NCBI RefSeq assembly: GCF_900112495.1
Contig: NZ_FOMA01000001.1
Span: 825,225 to 889,224 of the forward strand
Direction: 5' to 3'
DNA: 64,000 nucleotides
Origin: Bacillus sp. OV322
GTDB lineage: Bacteria > Bacillota > Bacilli > Bacillales > DSM-1321
The notes under the pieces are model-generated. The model was not told the DNA's origin. It searched no databases and was given only the letters and a program-made list of their open reading frames with translations. Made by a program: the position numbers and the translations under genes. Positions 38,804 through 47,150 of this stretch are shown here, piece by piece. Each line of letters opens with the position of its first letter. Position 1 is the stretch's first letter.

Positions 38804-39244
38804 TTGAGAAATTATCGGATATATCTTATAGAAGATGAATTTGCCTATCATTTTTATGGCAGAGAGAAGATGTTTTTCAATTTGTTTTTGGAGTATACTA
38901 ATGCCTCTGGTGAGAAGAAGAGTATTTTGCAAAAGCAAATCGAATATGTAACAAAAACGATACCAGAAAAACAGCTGCAGTCAGAAATAAAGAATAAAAC
39001 TACAAAAAAAAATAATATAACGAGTCAGAATGGTGTTTATCTCTTAGATAATACAAGAGGATTCAGTAAAGCAGCTCTAATCATCCATGTCGATTATTTG
39101 GCTTTAAAAGCAGACGGCAATTTTGAAGCTGAAACTGCATTTTTTGAATGCATTAGAAAATGTGATTCCAATTTTCTTGCGCTTGATTTCGATAACAATC
39201 GATATGGCTGGCTAAAACCGATAAAAGAGAGAAAATTTGTCTAA
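38804..39244 (+). CDS. sirA: Sporulation inhibitor of replication SirA (YneE)
   Basis: 146 residues; SirA binds DnaA domain I to stop new initiation once sporulation begins. RNYRIYLIEDEFAYHFYGRE and the C-terminal FLALDFDNNRYGWLKPIKER match the family. The TTG at 38804 has GGGAGG 7 bp upstream. In B. subtilis tkt lies directly upstream; here ynzC is the neighbour and tkt is absent from the window. Confidence 0.92.
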   Translation: MRNYRIYLIEDEFAYHFYGREKMFFNLFLEYTNASGEKKSILQKQIEYVTKTIPEKQLQSEIKNKTTKKNNITSQNGVYLLDNTRGFSKAALIIHVDYLALKADGNFEAETAFFECIRKCDSNFLALDFDNNRYGWLKPIKERKFV

Positions 39245-39329
39245 ATAGAGGACTTTCTACTTCGGAGTATTGTATAATATTCCTTGGTCTAGTACACTGT
39301 ATGATAGACAACATGAAGGAGGAAATAGT

Positions 39330-39545
39330 ATGTGGGTATACATTCTAGTTGGTGTTCTGGCATTAATCGTCGGAATAGCATTAGGATTTTTCATAGCTCG
39401 GAAATACATGATGGACTACTTAAAGAAAAATCCGCCAATCAATGAACAAATGTTAAAAATGATGATGATGCAAATGGGTATGAAACCTTCCCAGAAAAAA
39501 ATCAATCAAATGATGAGTGCTATGAACAAGCAGCAAACAAAATAA
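39330..39545 (+). CDS. yneF: UPF0154 membrane protein YneF
   Basis: 71 residues with one N-terminal membrane helix ([20 protein letters not shown]) and the conserved [30 protein letters not shown] is upstream of the ATG. Its last third is an attachment site for tyrosine-recombinase elements: the same sequence recurs at 45951 and, decayed, at 58684. In B. subtilis yneF is followed by ccdA, which here lies 21.5 kb downstream. Confidence 0.94.
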   Translation: MWVYILVGVLALIVGIALGFFIARKYMMDYLKKNPPINEQMLKMMMMQMGMKPSQKKINQMMSAMNKQQTK

Positions 39546-39546
39546 A
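39420..39546 (+). repeat. Attachment repeat copy 1 (yneF 3' end, 127 bp)
   Basis: 127 bp identical to 45951-46077. It includes the last 42 codons of yneF and the first base after the stop. Confidence 0.92.
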
Positions 39547-39680
39547 TCCTGATATATCAAGGGTTTATCACTTGATTGAAGGCAATTATAGGTCAAGCTT
39601 TTCTAAGAATACGATGTAGAGTGAATTTTTCATCGGAACTTTCAACTATAATTGCTTTATCTTTCATCAAACTAATCCGA

Positions 39681-39727
39681 AACCACTTTTTCTATTGGAA
39701 ACTAAACCAATGAAGGGTGGTTTTTTT
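39681..39727 (+). terminator. Terminator-like hairpin overlapping the recombinase start, element A
   Basis: AACCACTTTTTCTATTGG pairs with CCAATGAAGGGTGGTT, followed by T7 and directly by the GTG start. The GGGTGG in the 3' arm is also the only ribosome-binding-like sequence for the recombinase. Confidence 0.65.
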
Positions 39728-39985
39728 GTGTTATTTGAGGATGTTTTAGAAGAGTATATGTATCACTGCCAAGCTAAAGGATACACAGAAAAGACGATGA
39801 AAAATAAACGCCAAGAGTATAAGCAGTTGAAGATTTATTTGAAGGATAAGAGAGCTATTACAGAATTAGAATCTATTACAATTCATGACTTAAAAGCGTA
39901 TGTCAGATTGAAGCAACAGCAGGGATTAAAAGCACAAAGCATTAATGATGTTGAGAAAGTAAAGGAACATGTAAAAAATAAATGA
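39728..39985 (+). pseudogene. Tyrosine recombinase, N-terminal fragment (element A)
   Basis: 85 codons from a GTG. EYMYHCQAKGYTEKTMKNKR, IYLKDKRAITELESI and LKAYVRLKQQQGLKAQSIN form the SAM-like core-binding domain. The catalytic domain is absent; the last residues (DVEKVKEHVKNK) appear to be joined by deletion. It is paralogous to the recombinase of element B. Confidence 0.8.
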
Positions 39986-40007
39986 CCACAAAAAGTGGTC
40001 TTTTTTT
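39984..40007 (+). terminator. Terminator after the recombinase fragment
   Basis: GACCAC, AAAAA loop, GTGGTC, T7, overlapping the stop codon. Confidence 0.75.
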
Positions 40008-40143
40008 AATATTGAACTGCTGTATTACAAGCTAATTTTACAAATATATTTGGGTATTCGAACTAAGTAAATTAATCAATTAGTGAATCACAAGAAATTT
40101 ACGACAGTAAGGATTCAAGTTACATAAGTAAGATTGTGTCCTG

Positions 40144-40171
40144 CTTAAACTATAGGGTGCTTTACTTAAAC
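40144..40171 (-). repeat. AACGCACCC-type hairpin repeat, copy 1
   Basis: The minus strand reads GTTTAAGTAAAGCACCCTATAGTTTAAG, related to copies at 48194 and 48859 (core GCACCC flanked by complementary AACTAA/TTAGTT-like arms). Confidence 0.4.
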
Positions 40172-40200
40172 AACTGGTGATGATTTCACCCCGAAAAGGG

Positions 40201-41022
40201 TTAAGAGGCTCTTACTCTTTTCCTCAATAATTTCTCTATTTCCCTTTTCGGTAGTGGTTTACAGATGTAAAAACCTTGTAAATAATCGCATTCTTTTGCG
40301 AAAATCTCCATTTGTTCCTTTGTCTCTATGCCTTCTGCAACGACTTCCAGTTTTAAGCCTTTCGCCATTAGCAACATGGATTGTACAATCGTTTGATCCT
40401 TTTTCTTATGAATATCAATAATGAAGCTTCGATCCAACTTCAGTTTATCAATCTCTAATTCTTTTAAAAAATATAAGGAGCTGTATCCTCTTCCGAAATC
40501 ATCAATAGAGATTCCCACTCCTAACGCTTTCAGTTTTTTCACCGTATTCATAATTAATTCCATATTACCGGTGACACTTTCAGTTAATTCAAGTTCTAGG
40601 TAATGGGGATCTAAACCTGTGTTTTCCAATGCATTTTTTATATTCTCAACCAATAGCTGGTCTGAAAATTGCTTAATGGAGAGGTTTACCGCTACTTTTA
40701 AACCTTTTCCGAATCGTAGATGCCATTGTTTGATTTGCTCACAAGCGGTTTTTACTACCCAATCCCCCATTTGAAGAATAAATCCAGATTCTTCTGCGAG
40801 AGGAATGAAATCGCCCGGTGCAATCAAGCCGAACATTGGATGATTCCAACGTATAAGAGCTTCAAAACCAACCATTGCACCTGTCTTAGCGGAAACTTGA
40901 GGCTGGTAATGAAGAGCAAACTCATTGTTCTGTAATGCTTTATTCAAGTCAGATGCTGCAAAACCATAAACGGAGATATTCTCTGCTGTATTTAAGAATT
41001 CGCTCATTTCCCCTGAACCCAC
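40201..41022 (-). CDS. EAL-domain c-di-GMP phosphodiesterase
   Basis: 273 residues, a nearly bare EAL domain. The signature is FEALIRWNHP, followed by PGDFIPLAEESG, VAVNLSIKQF, ELTES, SIDDFGRGYSSL, LKLDRSFI and VVAEGIET, so the Mg-binding Glu/Asp residues and the catalytic Glu are present. It should hydrolyse c-di-GMP. The N-terminus looks cut from a longer sensor-GGDEF-EAL protein (DLNKALQNNEFALHYQPQ), and no strong ribosome binding site is seen at the GTG. It lies downstream of a small peptide operon on the same strand, possibly co-transcribed. Confidence 0.85.
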   Translation of the reverse strand: MGSGEMSEFLNTAENISVYGFAASDLNKALQNNEFALHYQPQVSAKTGAMVGFEALIRWNHPMFGLIAPGDFIPLAEESGFILQMGDWVVKTACEQIKQWHLRFGKGLKVAVNLSIKQFSDQLLVENIKNALENTGLDPHYLELELTESVTGNMELIMNTVKKLKALGVGISIDDFGRGYSSLYFLKELEIDKLKLDRSFIIDIHKKKDQTIVQSMLLMAKGLKLEVVAEGIETKEQMEIFAKECDYLQGFYICKPLPKREIEKLLRKRVRAS

Positions 41023-41092
41023 CTTGTTTTAGAATAGGATCAGAAACTGTGACAATAAAAAAAAGAGCTGATTCCTCAGCCCTCTTAGCAGA

Positions 41093-41275
41093 TTATCCTA
41101 TTGCCCCATTATCTTTCTTGGATGGTTTCTTATTAATTATCATCAGGATAATGGCTACAACTGCTCCAATAGCAGTAACTGTAAACCCTGTTTGATTCCT
41201 TACGGTTAGACCATAAACTAAGCAACCTCCGAACAACAGCACAATTAAAACATGAATGAGATAATACTTAGACAT
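41093..41275 (-). CDS. Small two-helix membrane protein of the peptide operon
   Basis: 60 residues with two membrane segments (YYLIHVLIVLLFGGCLVYGL, TVTAIGAVVAIILMII) and a Lys-rich tail (NKKPSKKDNGAIG). AGGAGGATAATGT precedes the ATG. It is 13 bp behind the 96-aa protein. In size and topology it resembles immunity proteins of small bacteriocin operons; that is inference only. Confidence 0.6.
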   Translation of the reverse strand: MSKYYLIHVLIVLLFGGCLVYGLTVRNQTGFTVTAIGAVVAIILMIINKKPSKKDNGAIG

Positions 41276-41288
41276 ACATTATCCTCCT

Positions 41289-41579
41289 TTAGTTTTCATA
41301 ATTATACTTGGTCAATGTCTTTCCTCTAAACTTTGTATCTTTATAATATACTGTTTTGACCTTAAACTGATAGCCTCTTTTGTCTGATTTTTTCATATAT
41401 GTTTTAAAGGATAGATAACTCTTATAGGTCTCTTTCCAAGCATACCCTGTACCTACAATAGCTGATAAGAAAGATAAAGGCTTATTAATAAAACCTGCTC
41501 CTGTAATCAGGACACCACTCATAATAATGCCTGACCTCCTATCCTTTGACTGATAGACCAGAGTATACTTAGTCGGCAC
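41289..41579 (-). CDS. Basic hydrophobic protein of the peptide operon
   Basis: 96 residues from a GTG 3 bp after the stop of the secreted-peptide gene, so probably coupled. A later ATG at 41522 with AGGAGG is an alternative start (77 aa). A hydrophobic Gly-rich stretch (GVLITGAGFINKPLSFLSAI) is followed by a Lys/Tyr-rich basic tail (TYKSYLSFKTYMKKSDKRGY). No family is recognised. Confidence 0.55.
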   Translation of the reverse strand: MPTKYTLVYQSKDRRSGIIMSGVLITGAGFINKPLSFLSAIVGTGYAWKETYKSYLSFKTYMKKSDKRGYQFKVKTVYYKDTKFRGKTLTKYNYEN

Positions 41580-41582
41580 ATG

Positions 41583-41708
41583 TTAAGTATAGCACTTATA
41601 GGCTGGGTAACAAGCGGAGGCTTTCTCAGGTTTGACTGCTACAGATGCTCCTAAGATGGCTAGACATAAGGCAAAAGCTGACACAATTTTAACTACTTTC
41701 AGTTTCAT
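41583..41708 (-). CDS. Secreted peptide precursor, 41 aa
   Basis: A clear signal peptide (MKLKVVKIVSAFALCLAILG) runs to an AxA cleavage site (KASA), leaving CYPAYKCYT, a nine-residue peptide with two Cys four residues apart. GGAGAG lies about 10 bp before the ATG. The stop is 3 bp from the next gene. It looks like an exported signalling or bacteriocin-like peptide; no receptor of the Rap/AimR/PlcR type is seen nearby. Not a recognised family. Confidence 0.6.
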   Translation of the reverse strand: MKLKVVKIVSAFALCLAILGASVAVKPEKASACYPAYKCYT

Positions 41709-42120
41709 GGGTTACACTCTCCTTATCTGCTATGGTATTGAGATACAGGATACTGCATCACATGTAAAATATTAAAATGGAAGTAATTATCAGATAATAC
41801 TATAAAAGTCCCATTTTCGCCTTGATTAGACCTATTTTTCAGAGAAAATAAAAAAGAGGAGCTGATTACTCAGCTACCTCCTGTATATCATCTATATCTA
41901 AGTATCTTACCTGACCATTAACCTCTACATCATACTGACCTGAGCCTATCTCTACTACTCATTCTATACCATGTTTAAGGTAAAAACAAAGGGGAAATGT
42001 CGATTATTGGATGAAAGTCCAAATGCGTTATTTTGAACAAAAGAAAAAACAGACCTCAAAGGTCTGCTTTTAAATATAGAAAAAAAGTAGGGTTTCCACT
42101 ACTCTTTCTATTCGTTTAGG
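41709..42120. other. Intergenic of element A with a short coding remnant
   Basis: On the minus strand at about 41868-41945 a frame reads EIGSGQYDVEVNGQVRYLDI before a stop, without a usable start. A hairpin CAGACCT/AGGTCTG with a T-run (42044-42072) is a possible terminator. The upstream region of the secreted peptide gene shows no convincing promoter. Confidence 0.4.
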
Positions 42121-42421
42121 ATTGAATATGAAAAAATACCTGTTGTAATTCACAACACGGGTAAAACATATGAAATTAAGTTCTTGGAGGAAACTGAATA
42201 TATTGAAAGGCTAAATGAAAAACTTTAAGAAGAAATACAAGAACTTTATAATGCAAAACCCAAGGAAATTGCTGGGGAGATTTCTGATGTCATAGAAGTT
42301 TTATATGCCATAGGTGATACTAAGGGTATAAAGAAAGATGTAATTGAGAAAACAAGACAATTGAAATTGAGGAGCGTGGCGCATTTAGAGAAAGAATACT
42401 TTTACTGTCAGTAACCGATAA
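42121..42421 (+). pseudogene. MazG-like NTP pyrophosphatase (COG4997-type), broken
   Basis: The frame reads EYEKIPVVIHNTGKTYEIKF, LEETEYIERLNEKL, stop (TAA 42226-42228), EEIQELYNAKPKEIAGEISD, VIEVLYAIGDTKGIKKDVIE, then shifts to IEERGAFRERILLL. It matches small phosphoribosyl-ATP pyrophosphohydrolase-like house-cleaning enzymes, with a nonsense codon, a frameshift and a missing N-terminus. Confidence 0.7.
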
Positions 42422-42519
42422 GATAAAGGTCCGGCGTTCTTTTTTAGTCATAGTAGATTCTCCTCTAGTTAAGTATCTGTAGTCTACTTGACCTTAATTT
42501 TTCTGTCCAACTTAGTGTA

Positions 42520-43230
42520 GCCTATCCAAGAGCAGGCGAACACCCGAAACGTTTTTTAACGGGTTATCAAGGTTATTTACAAGTGGATGGATATTGTGGT
42601 TACAATCAAGTACCGGATGTCACCCTTGTGGGATGTTGGGCGCATGCCAGACGTAAGTTTAATGAAGCCTTAAAGGCTTTACCTGATTCACAGGAGGGTA
42701 AAAAGGTGAAGGCGAATGAAGGGTTGTATTTCTGTAATCAACTCTATTCTATCGAAAGAAAGCTAAAACATGTCGACCCTACAGAACGATATGAGCAGCG
42801 ACTGGAAAAAAGCAGGTCCATTCTGGACCTGTTTTCAGCATGGCTTTATGAACAAAAAGATCTCGTTCTACCAAAAAGCGCGCTAGGAAAAGCCATCATT
42901 TATTGTTTGAATCAATGGAATGATCTTGAAGCTTTTTTATTGGACGGACATTTAGAAATCGACAACAACAGAAGTGAACGTTCCATTAAACCGTTTGTGA
43001 TTGGGAGAAAAAATTGGATGTTTTCTAATACACCGCGAGGTGCTAGAGGGAGTGCCGTCATGTATAGTGTGGTTGAAACGGCAAAAGAGAACGATTTGAG
43101 TCCCTATCATTATCTTCGCTATTTGTTTTGAAACGCTGCCAAATACGGATCTAACAAAAAAAAGAAATAGATAAAGTCTTGCCGTGGTCATCTAGTTTAC
43201 CCTCTGCATGCAGAGTACCGATAAAAATTG
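42520..43230 (+). pseudogene. IS66-family transposase, C-terminal remnant
   Basis: YPRAGEHPKRFLTGYQGYLQ, VTLVGCWAHARRKFNEALKA, HLEIDNNRSERSIKPFVIGR and KNWMFSNTPRGARGSAVMYS are IS66 TnpC hallmarks. The frame is lost at 43129 (ETLPNTDLT continues in the next frame) and again in an A-run near 43160. The N-terminal half is gone and no inverted repeats were found. Confidence 0.85.
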
Positions 43231-43374
43231 AAGCAAACAAAACATAGTCGCGAAATACACCTCCCATGTAATATTTGGGGGCTTCTTGACGTTTACGCTT
43301 AAACTCACCATAGCTTTATAGGTGCGAAAGTTGAGTTATAATATAAATTGAAACAACGTATTTCGTCTTTATCT

Positions 43375-43674
43375 TTATTTTTTCCTCTTTTGTATTTCCT
43401 CTGTCACGACAAAAACAAGGTCGTCATTTCCAAATAAGGATAATACTCCTAGAATAGTTTCATCCGATACTTCACCGGCTTCATCTTTTGGTACGGTTAA
43501 TTCGATAGCTTCTCTCAATGCCGGGTTCGCGCTTTGGTTGGGATAGGCACGTAGATAGATTTCTTCAGGTTCGAGATCATGATTGATGCACCACTGCGCA
43601 AAGACGAGAATCATCATCTTTTCTTGACCTTGGTAGTTTTCGATTATTTTTTCTTCCAATTCTTTCTGATTCAT
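43375..43674 (-). CDS. Hypothetical acidic protein, 99 aa
   Basis: Helical and acidic (ELEEKIIENYQGQEKMMILV, WCINHDLEPEEIYLRAYP, SDETILGVLSLFGNDDLVFV). AAGGAGAATTC precedes the ATG. Family not recognised. A lone gene between an IS66 remnant and the ABC-F leader; cytoplasmic. Confidence 0.6.
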   Translation of the reverse strand: MNQKELEEKIIENYQGQEKMMILVFAQWCINHDLEPEEIYLRAYPNQSANPALREAIELTVPKDEAGEVSDETILGVLSLFGNDDLVFVVTEEIQKRKK

Positions 43675-43827
43675 ATGAATTCTCCTTTGAAGGATTTAAC
43701 AAGATTATTATACAGTGAAAACTGCAGGAATGAAAAAGGAAAAATAGAAGAGATAAATATATCTTTTATGAAGAATATCCTTTAAGGCGGGGGAGTTCAA
43801 CAATATAGCATTCATGAAGTGGAAGAA

Positions 43828-43979
43828 ATGATCCTAATGCTGCATTTCTTTGGAGTCAAGAAGCATTGGGTGGGAAAACAAGAGAACCGTCCCTTTGTTT
43901 CCAAATTTATTCCTTTCAACTATTCCATTTTCTGTGTTATAGTTAAATATTGAATTATAACACAGAAAATGGAATAGTT
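43828..43979 (+). promoter_or_regulatory. Leader of the ABC-F gene: long hairpin and possible leader ORF
   Basis: Two 27-bp arms (43918-43944 and 43953-43979, 26 of 27 pairing) enclose an 8-nt loop. A 41-codon frame starting at ATG 43828 ends at TGA 43951-43953, at the loop. ABC-F resistance genes are commonly controlled by ribosome-mediated attenuation, so a ribosome translating this frame would open the hairpin. The leader ORF has only a weak binding site, and no T-run follows the stem, so the mechanism is inference. Confidence 0.5.
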
Positions 43980-44074
43980 TAATATTGAACTATAACAATC
44001 AGATGAACGATTTTATAATTATTTCCTAAACTAAACGAAACAAAATAAAATGAAATTTAAATGAGGTTAAATAT

Positions 44075-45631
44075 ATGAGTGTATTAACGGTTACAGACCT
44101 AAACCACGGATTTGGCGATCGTACGATCTTTGATAATGTTTCCTTCCGCTTGTTAAAAGGTGAACATATAGCTTTAATTGGGGCAAACGGCGAAGGTAAA
44201 TCGACGTTTATGAATATCATTACAGGGCAACTTCTGCCTGACGATGGAAAAATAGAGTGGTCAAAGCATCAACGAGTCGGTTATCTTGATCAACATACGG
44301 TTTTACAAAAGGGAATGTCAATCCGTGACGTATTAAAAACGGCTTTTCAATATCTCTTTGACGTTGAAACGAATATTAATACCATTTATGAAAAGATTTC
44401 AGACGTTACACCTGAAGAAATGGAAAAGTTGTTAGAGGAAGTTGGTACATTACAAGACATATTAACAAATAATGATTTCTATATTATTGATTCTAAGGTA
44501 GAAGAAGTGGCACGTGGTCTTGGACTTGATGGTATAGGATTAGAAAAAGATGTTCATGATTTAAGCGGTGGGCAAAGAACGAAGGTTTTATTAGCCAAGC
44601 TTTTACTTGAGAAACCAGATATTCTTCTTTTAGATGAGCCTACAAACTATTTAGACGAACAACACATTGAGTGGTTAAGACGTTACCTGCAAGAATACGA
44701 TAATGCTTTTTTATTAATTTCTCATGATATTCCATTTCTTAATAGCGTTGCAAATGTGATCTACCATTTAGAAAATCAGAAATTAAATCGCTACGTGGGT
44801 GATTACAACCATTTCCTTATTGCCTATGAAGCTAAAAAAATACAAGTTGAAGCTGCCTTTAAGAGACAACAATCAGAAATTGCTAGTTTAAAAGATTTTG
44901 TAGCCCGTAATAAGGCAAGGGCATCTACCAGCAGCCTTGCCATGTCGAGACAGAAAAAACTCGATAAAATGGATGTTATTGAAATAGCACAGGAACGACC
45001 AAAACCTGATTTCAACTTTAAAGAAGCAAGAACCTCAGGTAAATTAATTGTAGAGACGAAAGAATTTGTCATTGGGTACGATGAGCCACTATCAAAGCCG
45101 TTAAATCTTTATATAGAGCGTGGACAAAAAGTGGCATTAGTTGGAGCGAATGGGATTGGTAAGACTACACTCCTTCGAAGCATGCTCGGAGAAATAAGAT
45201 CTCTTTCTGGTTCACTTGAACGCGGTGAACATCAGTATATTGGGTATTTTGAACAAGAAGTGAAAACGGAAAATCAAAACACGTGCATCGAAGAAATATC
45301 GAATACGTTTCCTCAGTTAAGTCAAGGACAGGTACGCGCTGCTCTTGCGAGATGTGGGTTAACTAGAAAACATATTGAAAGTAAAATATCCGTATTAAGT
45401 GGTGGAGAGCAAGCGAAAGTCCGGTTATGTAAGCTCCTTAACCAAGAAAGCAATATCCTTGTTTTTGATGAGCCAACCAACCATTTGGATAAAGATGCAA
45501 AAGCTGAGCTAAAACGAGCTTTGAAATCGTATAAGGGAAGCGTGGTCCTTATCTCTCATGAACCTGATTTTTACCAAGACGTGGTAACAGATATTTGGGA
45601 CGTAGAATCATGGACAACGAAAGCCATCTAA
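44075..45631 (+). CDS. ABC-F family ATP-binding protein
   Basis: 518 residues: two ABC domains in one chain without membrane helices. First domain: Walker A GANGEGKST, signature LSGGQRTKVLLAKLL, Walker B LLLDEPTNYLD. Second: GANGIGKTT, LSGGEQAKVRLCKLL, LVFDEPTNHLD. A charged linker lies between (QVEAAFKRQQSEIASLKDFV). ABC-F proteins bind the ribosomal E site; members either protect ribosomes from antibiotics or tune translation. Location on a mobile element behind a long hairpin favours resistance, but the drug class cannot be read. GAGG precedes the ATG. Confidence 0.88.
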   Translation: MSVLTVTDLNHGFGDRTIFDNVSFRLLKGEHIALIGANGEGKSTFMNIITGQLLPDDGKIEWSKHQRVGYLDQHTVLQKGMSIRDVLKTAFQYLFDVETNINTIYEKISDVTPEEMEKLLEEVGTLQDILTNNDFYIIDSKVEEVARGLGLDGIGLEKDVHDLSGGQRTKVLLAKLLLEKPDILLLDEPTNYLDEQHIEWLRRYLQEYDNAFLLISHDIPFLNSVANVIYHLENQKLNRYVGDYNHFLIAYEAKKIQVEAAFKRQQSEIASLKDFVARNKARASTSSLAMSRQKKLDKMDVIEIAQERPKPDFNFKEARTSGKLIVETKEFVIGYDEPLSKPLNLYIERGQKVALVGANGIGKTTLLRSMLGEIRSLSGSLERGEHQYIGYFEQEVKTENQNTCIEEISNTFPQLSQGQVRAALARCGLTRKHIESKISVLSGGEQAKVRLCKLLNQESNILVFDEPTNHLDKDAKAELKRALKSYKGSVVLISHEPDFYQDVVTDIWDVESWTTKAI

Positions 45632-45685
45632 ACTTGAACGATCCGAGTAGGAGTCGCCATTTCTGACTACCCATATGAATAGTAA

Positions 45686-45722
45686 AAAAGGAGAGCCGAT
45701 CATGATTACTCTCCTTTTTTCT
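45686..45722 (+). terminator. Terminator of the ABC-F gene
   Basis: AAAAAAGGAGAG and CTCTCCTTTTTT form a 12-bp stem with a 13-nt loop and a T-run. Confidence 0.85.
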
Positions 45723-45950
45723 TATATTCCATAAATCTTCAGTGAAACAGGATTTTTACGTGTGAAATACTAACCAAAAATCATAGCAAATTTTCCAGCG
45801 AAGGATAAACCACTTTTTAGAAAAGTATGTCACTTTATATAGACATTTAAGGCGAAATAAGGTATGTTTTTCATAATAGAATAAGTGATTCGGATTAAGA
45901 TGAAAGATATGGTTGAATTTATCTTTTACAAGTGGCTTAAACCCTTGATA

Positions 45951-46077
45951 TTAAAGAAAAATCCGCCAATCAATGAACAAATGTTAAAAATGATGATGAT
46001 GCAAATGGGTATGAAACCTTCCCAGAAAAAAATCAATCAAATGATGAGTGCTATGAACAAGCAGCAAACAAAATAAA
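45951..46077 (+). repeat. Attachment repeat copy 2 (127 bp)
   Basis: Perfect copy of the yneF 3' end between element A and element B. Confidence 0.92.
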
Positions 46078-46221
46078 ATTAAGGTTGAACCCTTGATATT
46101 ACTAGGTTTGCCGTATTCATTTATCTGAATGTAAGCAGGGATTAACAGGGTGAAATTATGACTTTGGTTAATCTTTCTTCACGATTTTTTATTGAGAATG
46201 GTTTATCATTCTTTTTGACAC

Positions 46222-46274
46222 TATAAGACCACTTTTTCTGGTGAAAAATTAACCAGAGAAGGTGGTCTTTTTTT
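46222..46274 (+). terminator. Terminator-like hairpin overlapping the recombinase start, element B
   Basis: GACCACTTTTTCTGGT pairs with ACCAGAGAAGGTGGTC, T7, then the GTG start. Same design as at the left end of element A; the GGTGG lies inside the stem. Confidence 0.65.
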
Positions 46275-47150
46275 GTGTTTATAGAGGATGTTATCGAAGA
46301 ATATTTCTACTATTGCCAAGCAAAAGGTTTTACTGATAAGACAATGATCAATAAGCGACAGGAGCTAAGACATTTCAATACCTATTTGTCGGAGAAGAGG
46401 GCTATTACTGAATTGGAGAGTGTTTCTGTACATGATTTAAAAGCCTATTTCCGACTAAAACAAAAATCAGGTCTTCAACCTCAGAGTATTGTTTCTATGT
46501 ATAAACTGATTTCGGCATTTTTCAATTAGTCTGTAAAGAAAGATTATCTGAAAGAAAACTTAATGAAAAAAGTGGATACTCCTAAAATTCCGAAGAAGAT
46601 ATTAAAAGGATTTACCACTAAAGAAGTAAATTCCATGATTAATGCTTTTTCATATAAGAATTATATTGAAGCAAGAAACAAATCAATTATCGCTATGCTT
46701 GCTGATTGTGGCCTTAGGGCAATGGAATTAAGGGGATTCTTGACTAAGAATGTAAAAGAAACCACCATATTAGTAAACGGAAAAGGCAACAAAGAGAGAT
46801 TGATATTTATAAGCCCTGCATTGAAAAGAATCCTTATTAAATACGAGCGTATAAAGAAAGCGAATTTTAATCAAAAGGAAACGTCTAATCATTATTTTTT
46901 ATCCTATAAGGGTTCGCAAATATCGCATGTGGGATTAGATAACATTATAAAAAAAGCGGGTCAGCGTGCGGATATTGAGGGGAAACGAGTCTCTCCGCAT
47001 AGTTATAGACATTTCTTTAGTGTCCAGTGCATTTTAAATGGAATAGATATTTTCACTTTATCTAAACTTCTTGGCCACTCTGAAATAAGCACTACTCAGC
47101 GATATTTACCGCAATGCCTTCTAGTCCATTGATGAATATAAGAGAGAGGA
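46275..47150 (+). pseudogene. Tyrosine recombinase of element B, nonsense and C-terminal damage
   Basis: One frame from GTG 46275, interrupted by an in-frame TAG at 46527-46529. Before it: EYFYYCQAKGFTDKTMINKR and LKAYFRLKQKSGLQPQSIV. After it the catalytic domain: DCGLRAMELRGFLTKNV (Arg1), HSYRHFFSVQCILNGIDIF (HxxR), LLGHSEISTTQRYL (GH and the Tyr). All catalytic residues are present. After RYL the normal tail resumes only after a deletion (MPSSPLMNIRERN in another frame). XerD-like family; the natural attachment site is evidently the yneF 3' end. Confidence 0.85.

Larger units (their letters stand above)
39420..46077. mobile_element. Integrative element A at yneF
   Basis: The element lies between attachment copies 1 and 2. 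The left end has a hairpin plus a truncated tyrosine recombinase. The right end (45862-45950) resembles that of element B (58619-58683). A 13-bp inverted pair (ATATCAAGGGTTT at 39554-39566, AAACCCTTGATAT at 45939-45951) lies at the two ends. Cargo: EAL protein, peptide operon, MazG-like and IS66 remnants, a 99-aa protein, and an ABC-F ATPase. It cannot excise on its own. Confidence 0.75.

Noticed and set aside
45885..46076. 63-residue gene resembling the end of YneF
   Set aside because: This is attachment copy 2 read in frame with upstream element sequence; it lacks the membrane helix and a ribosome binding site.
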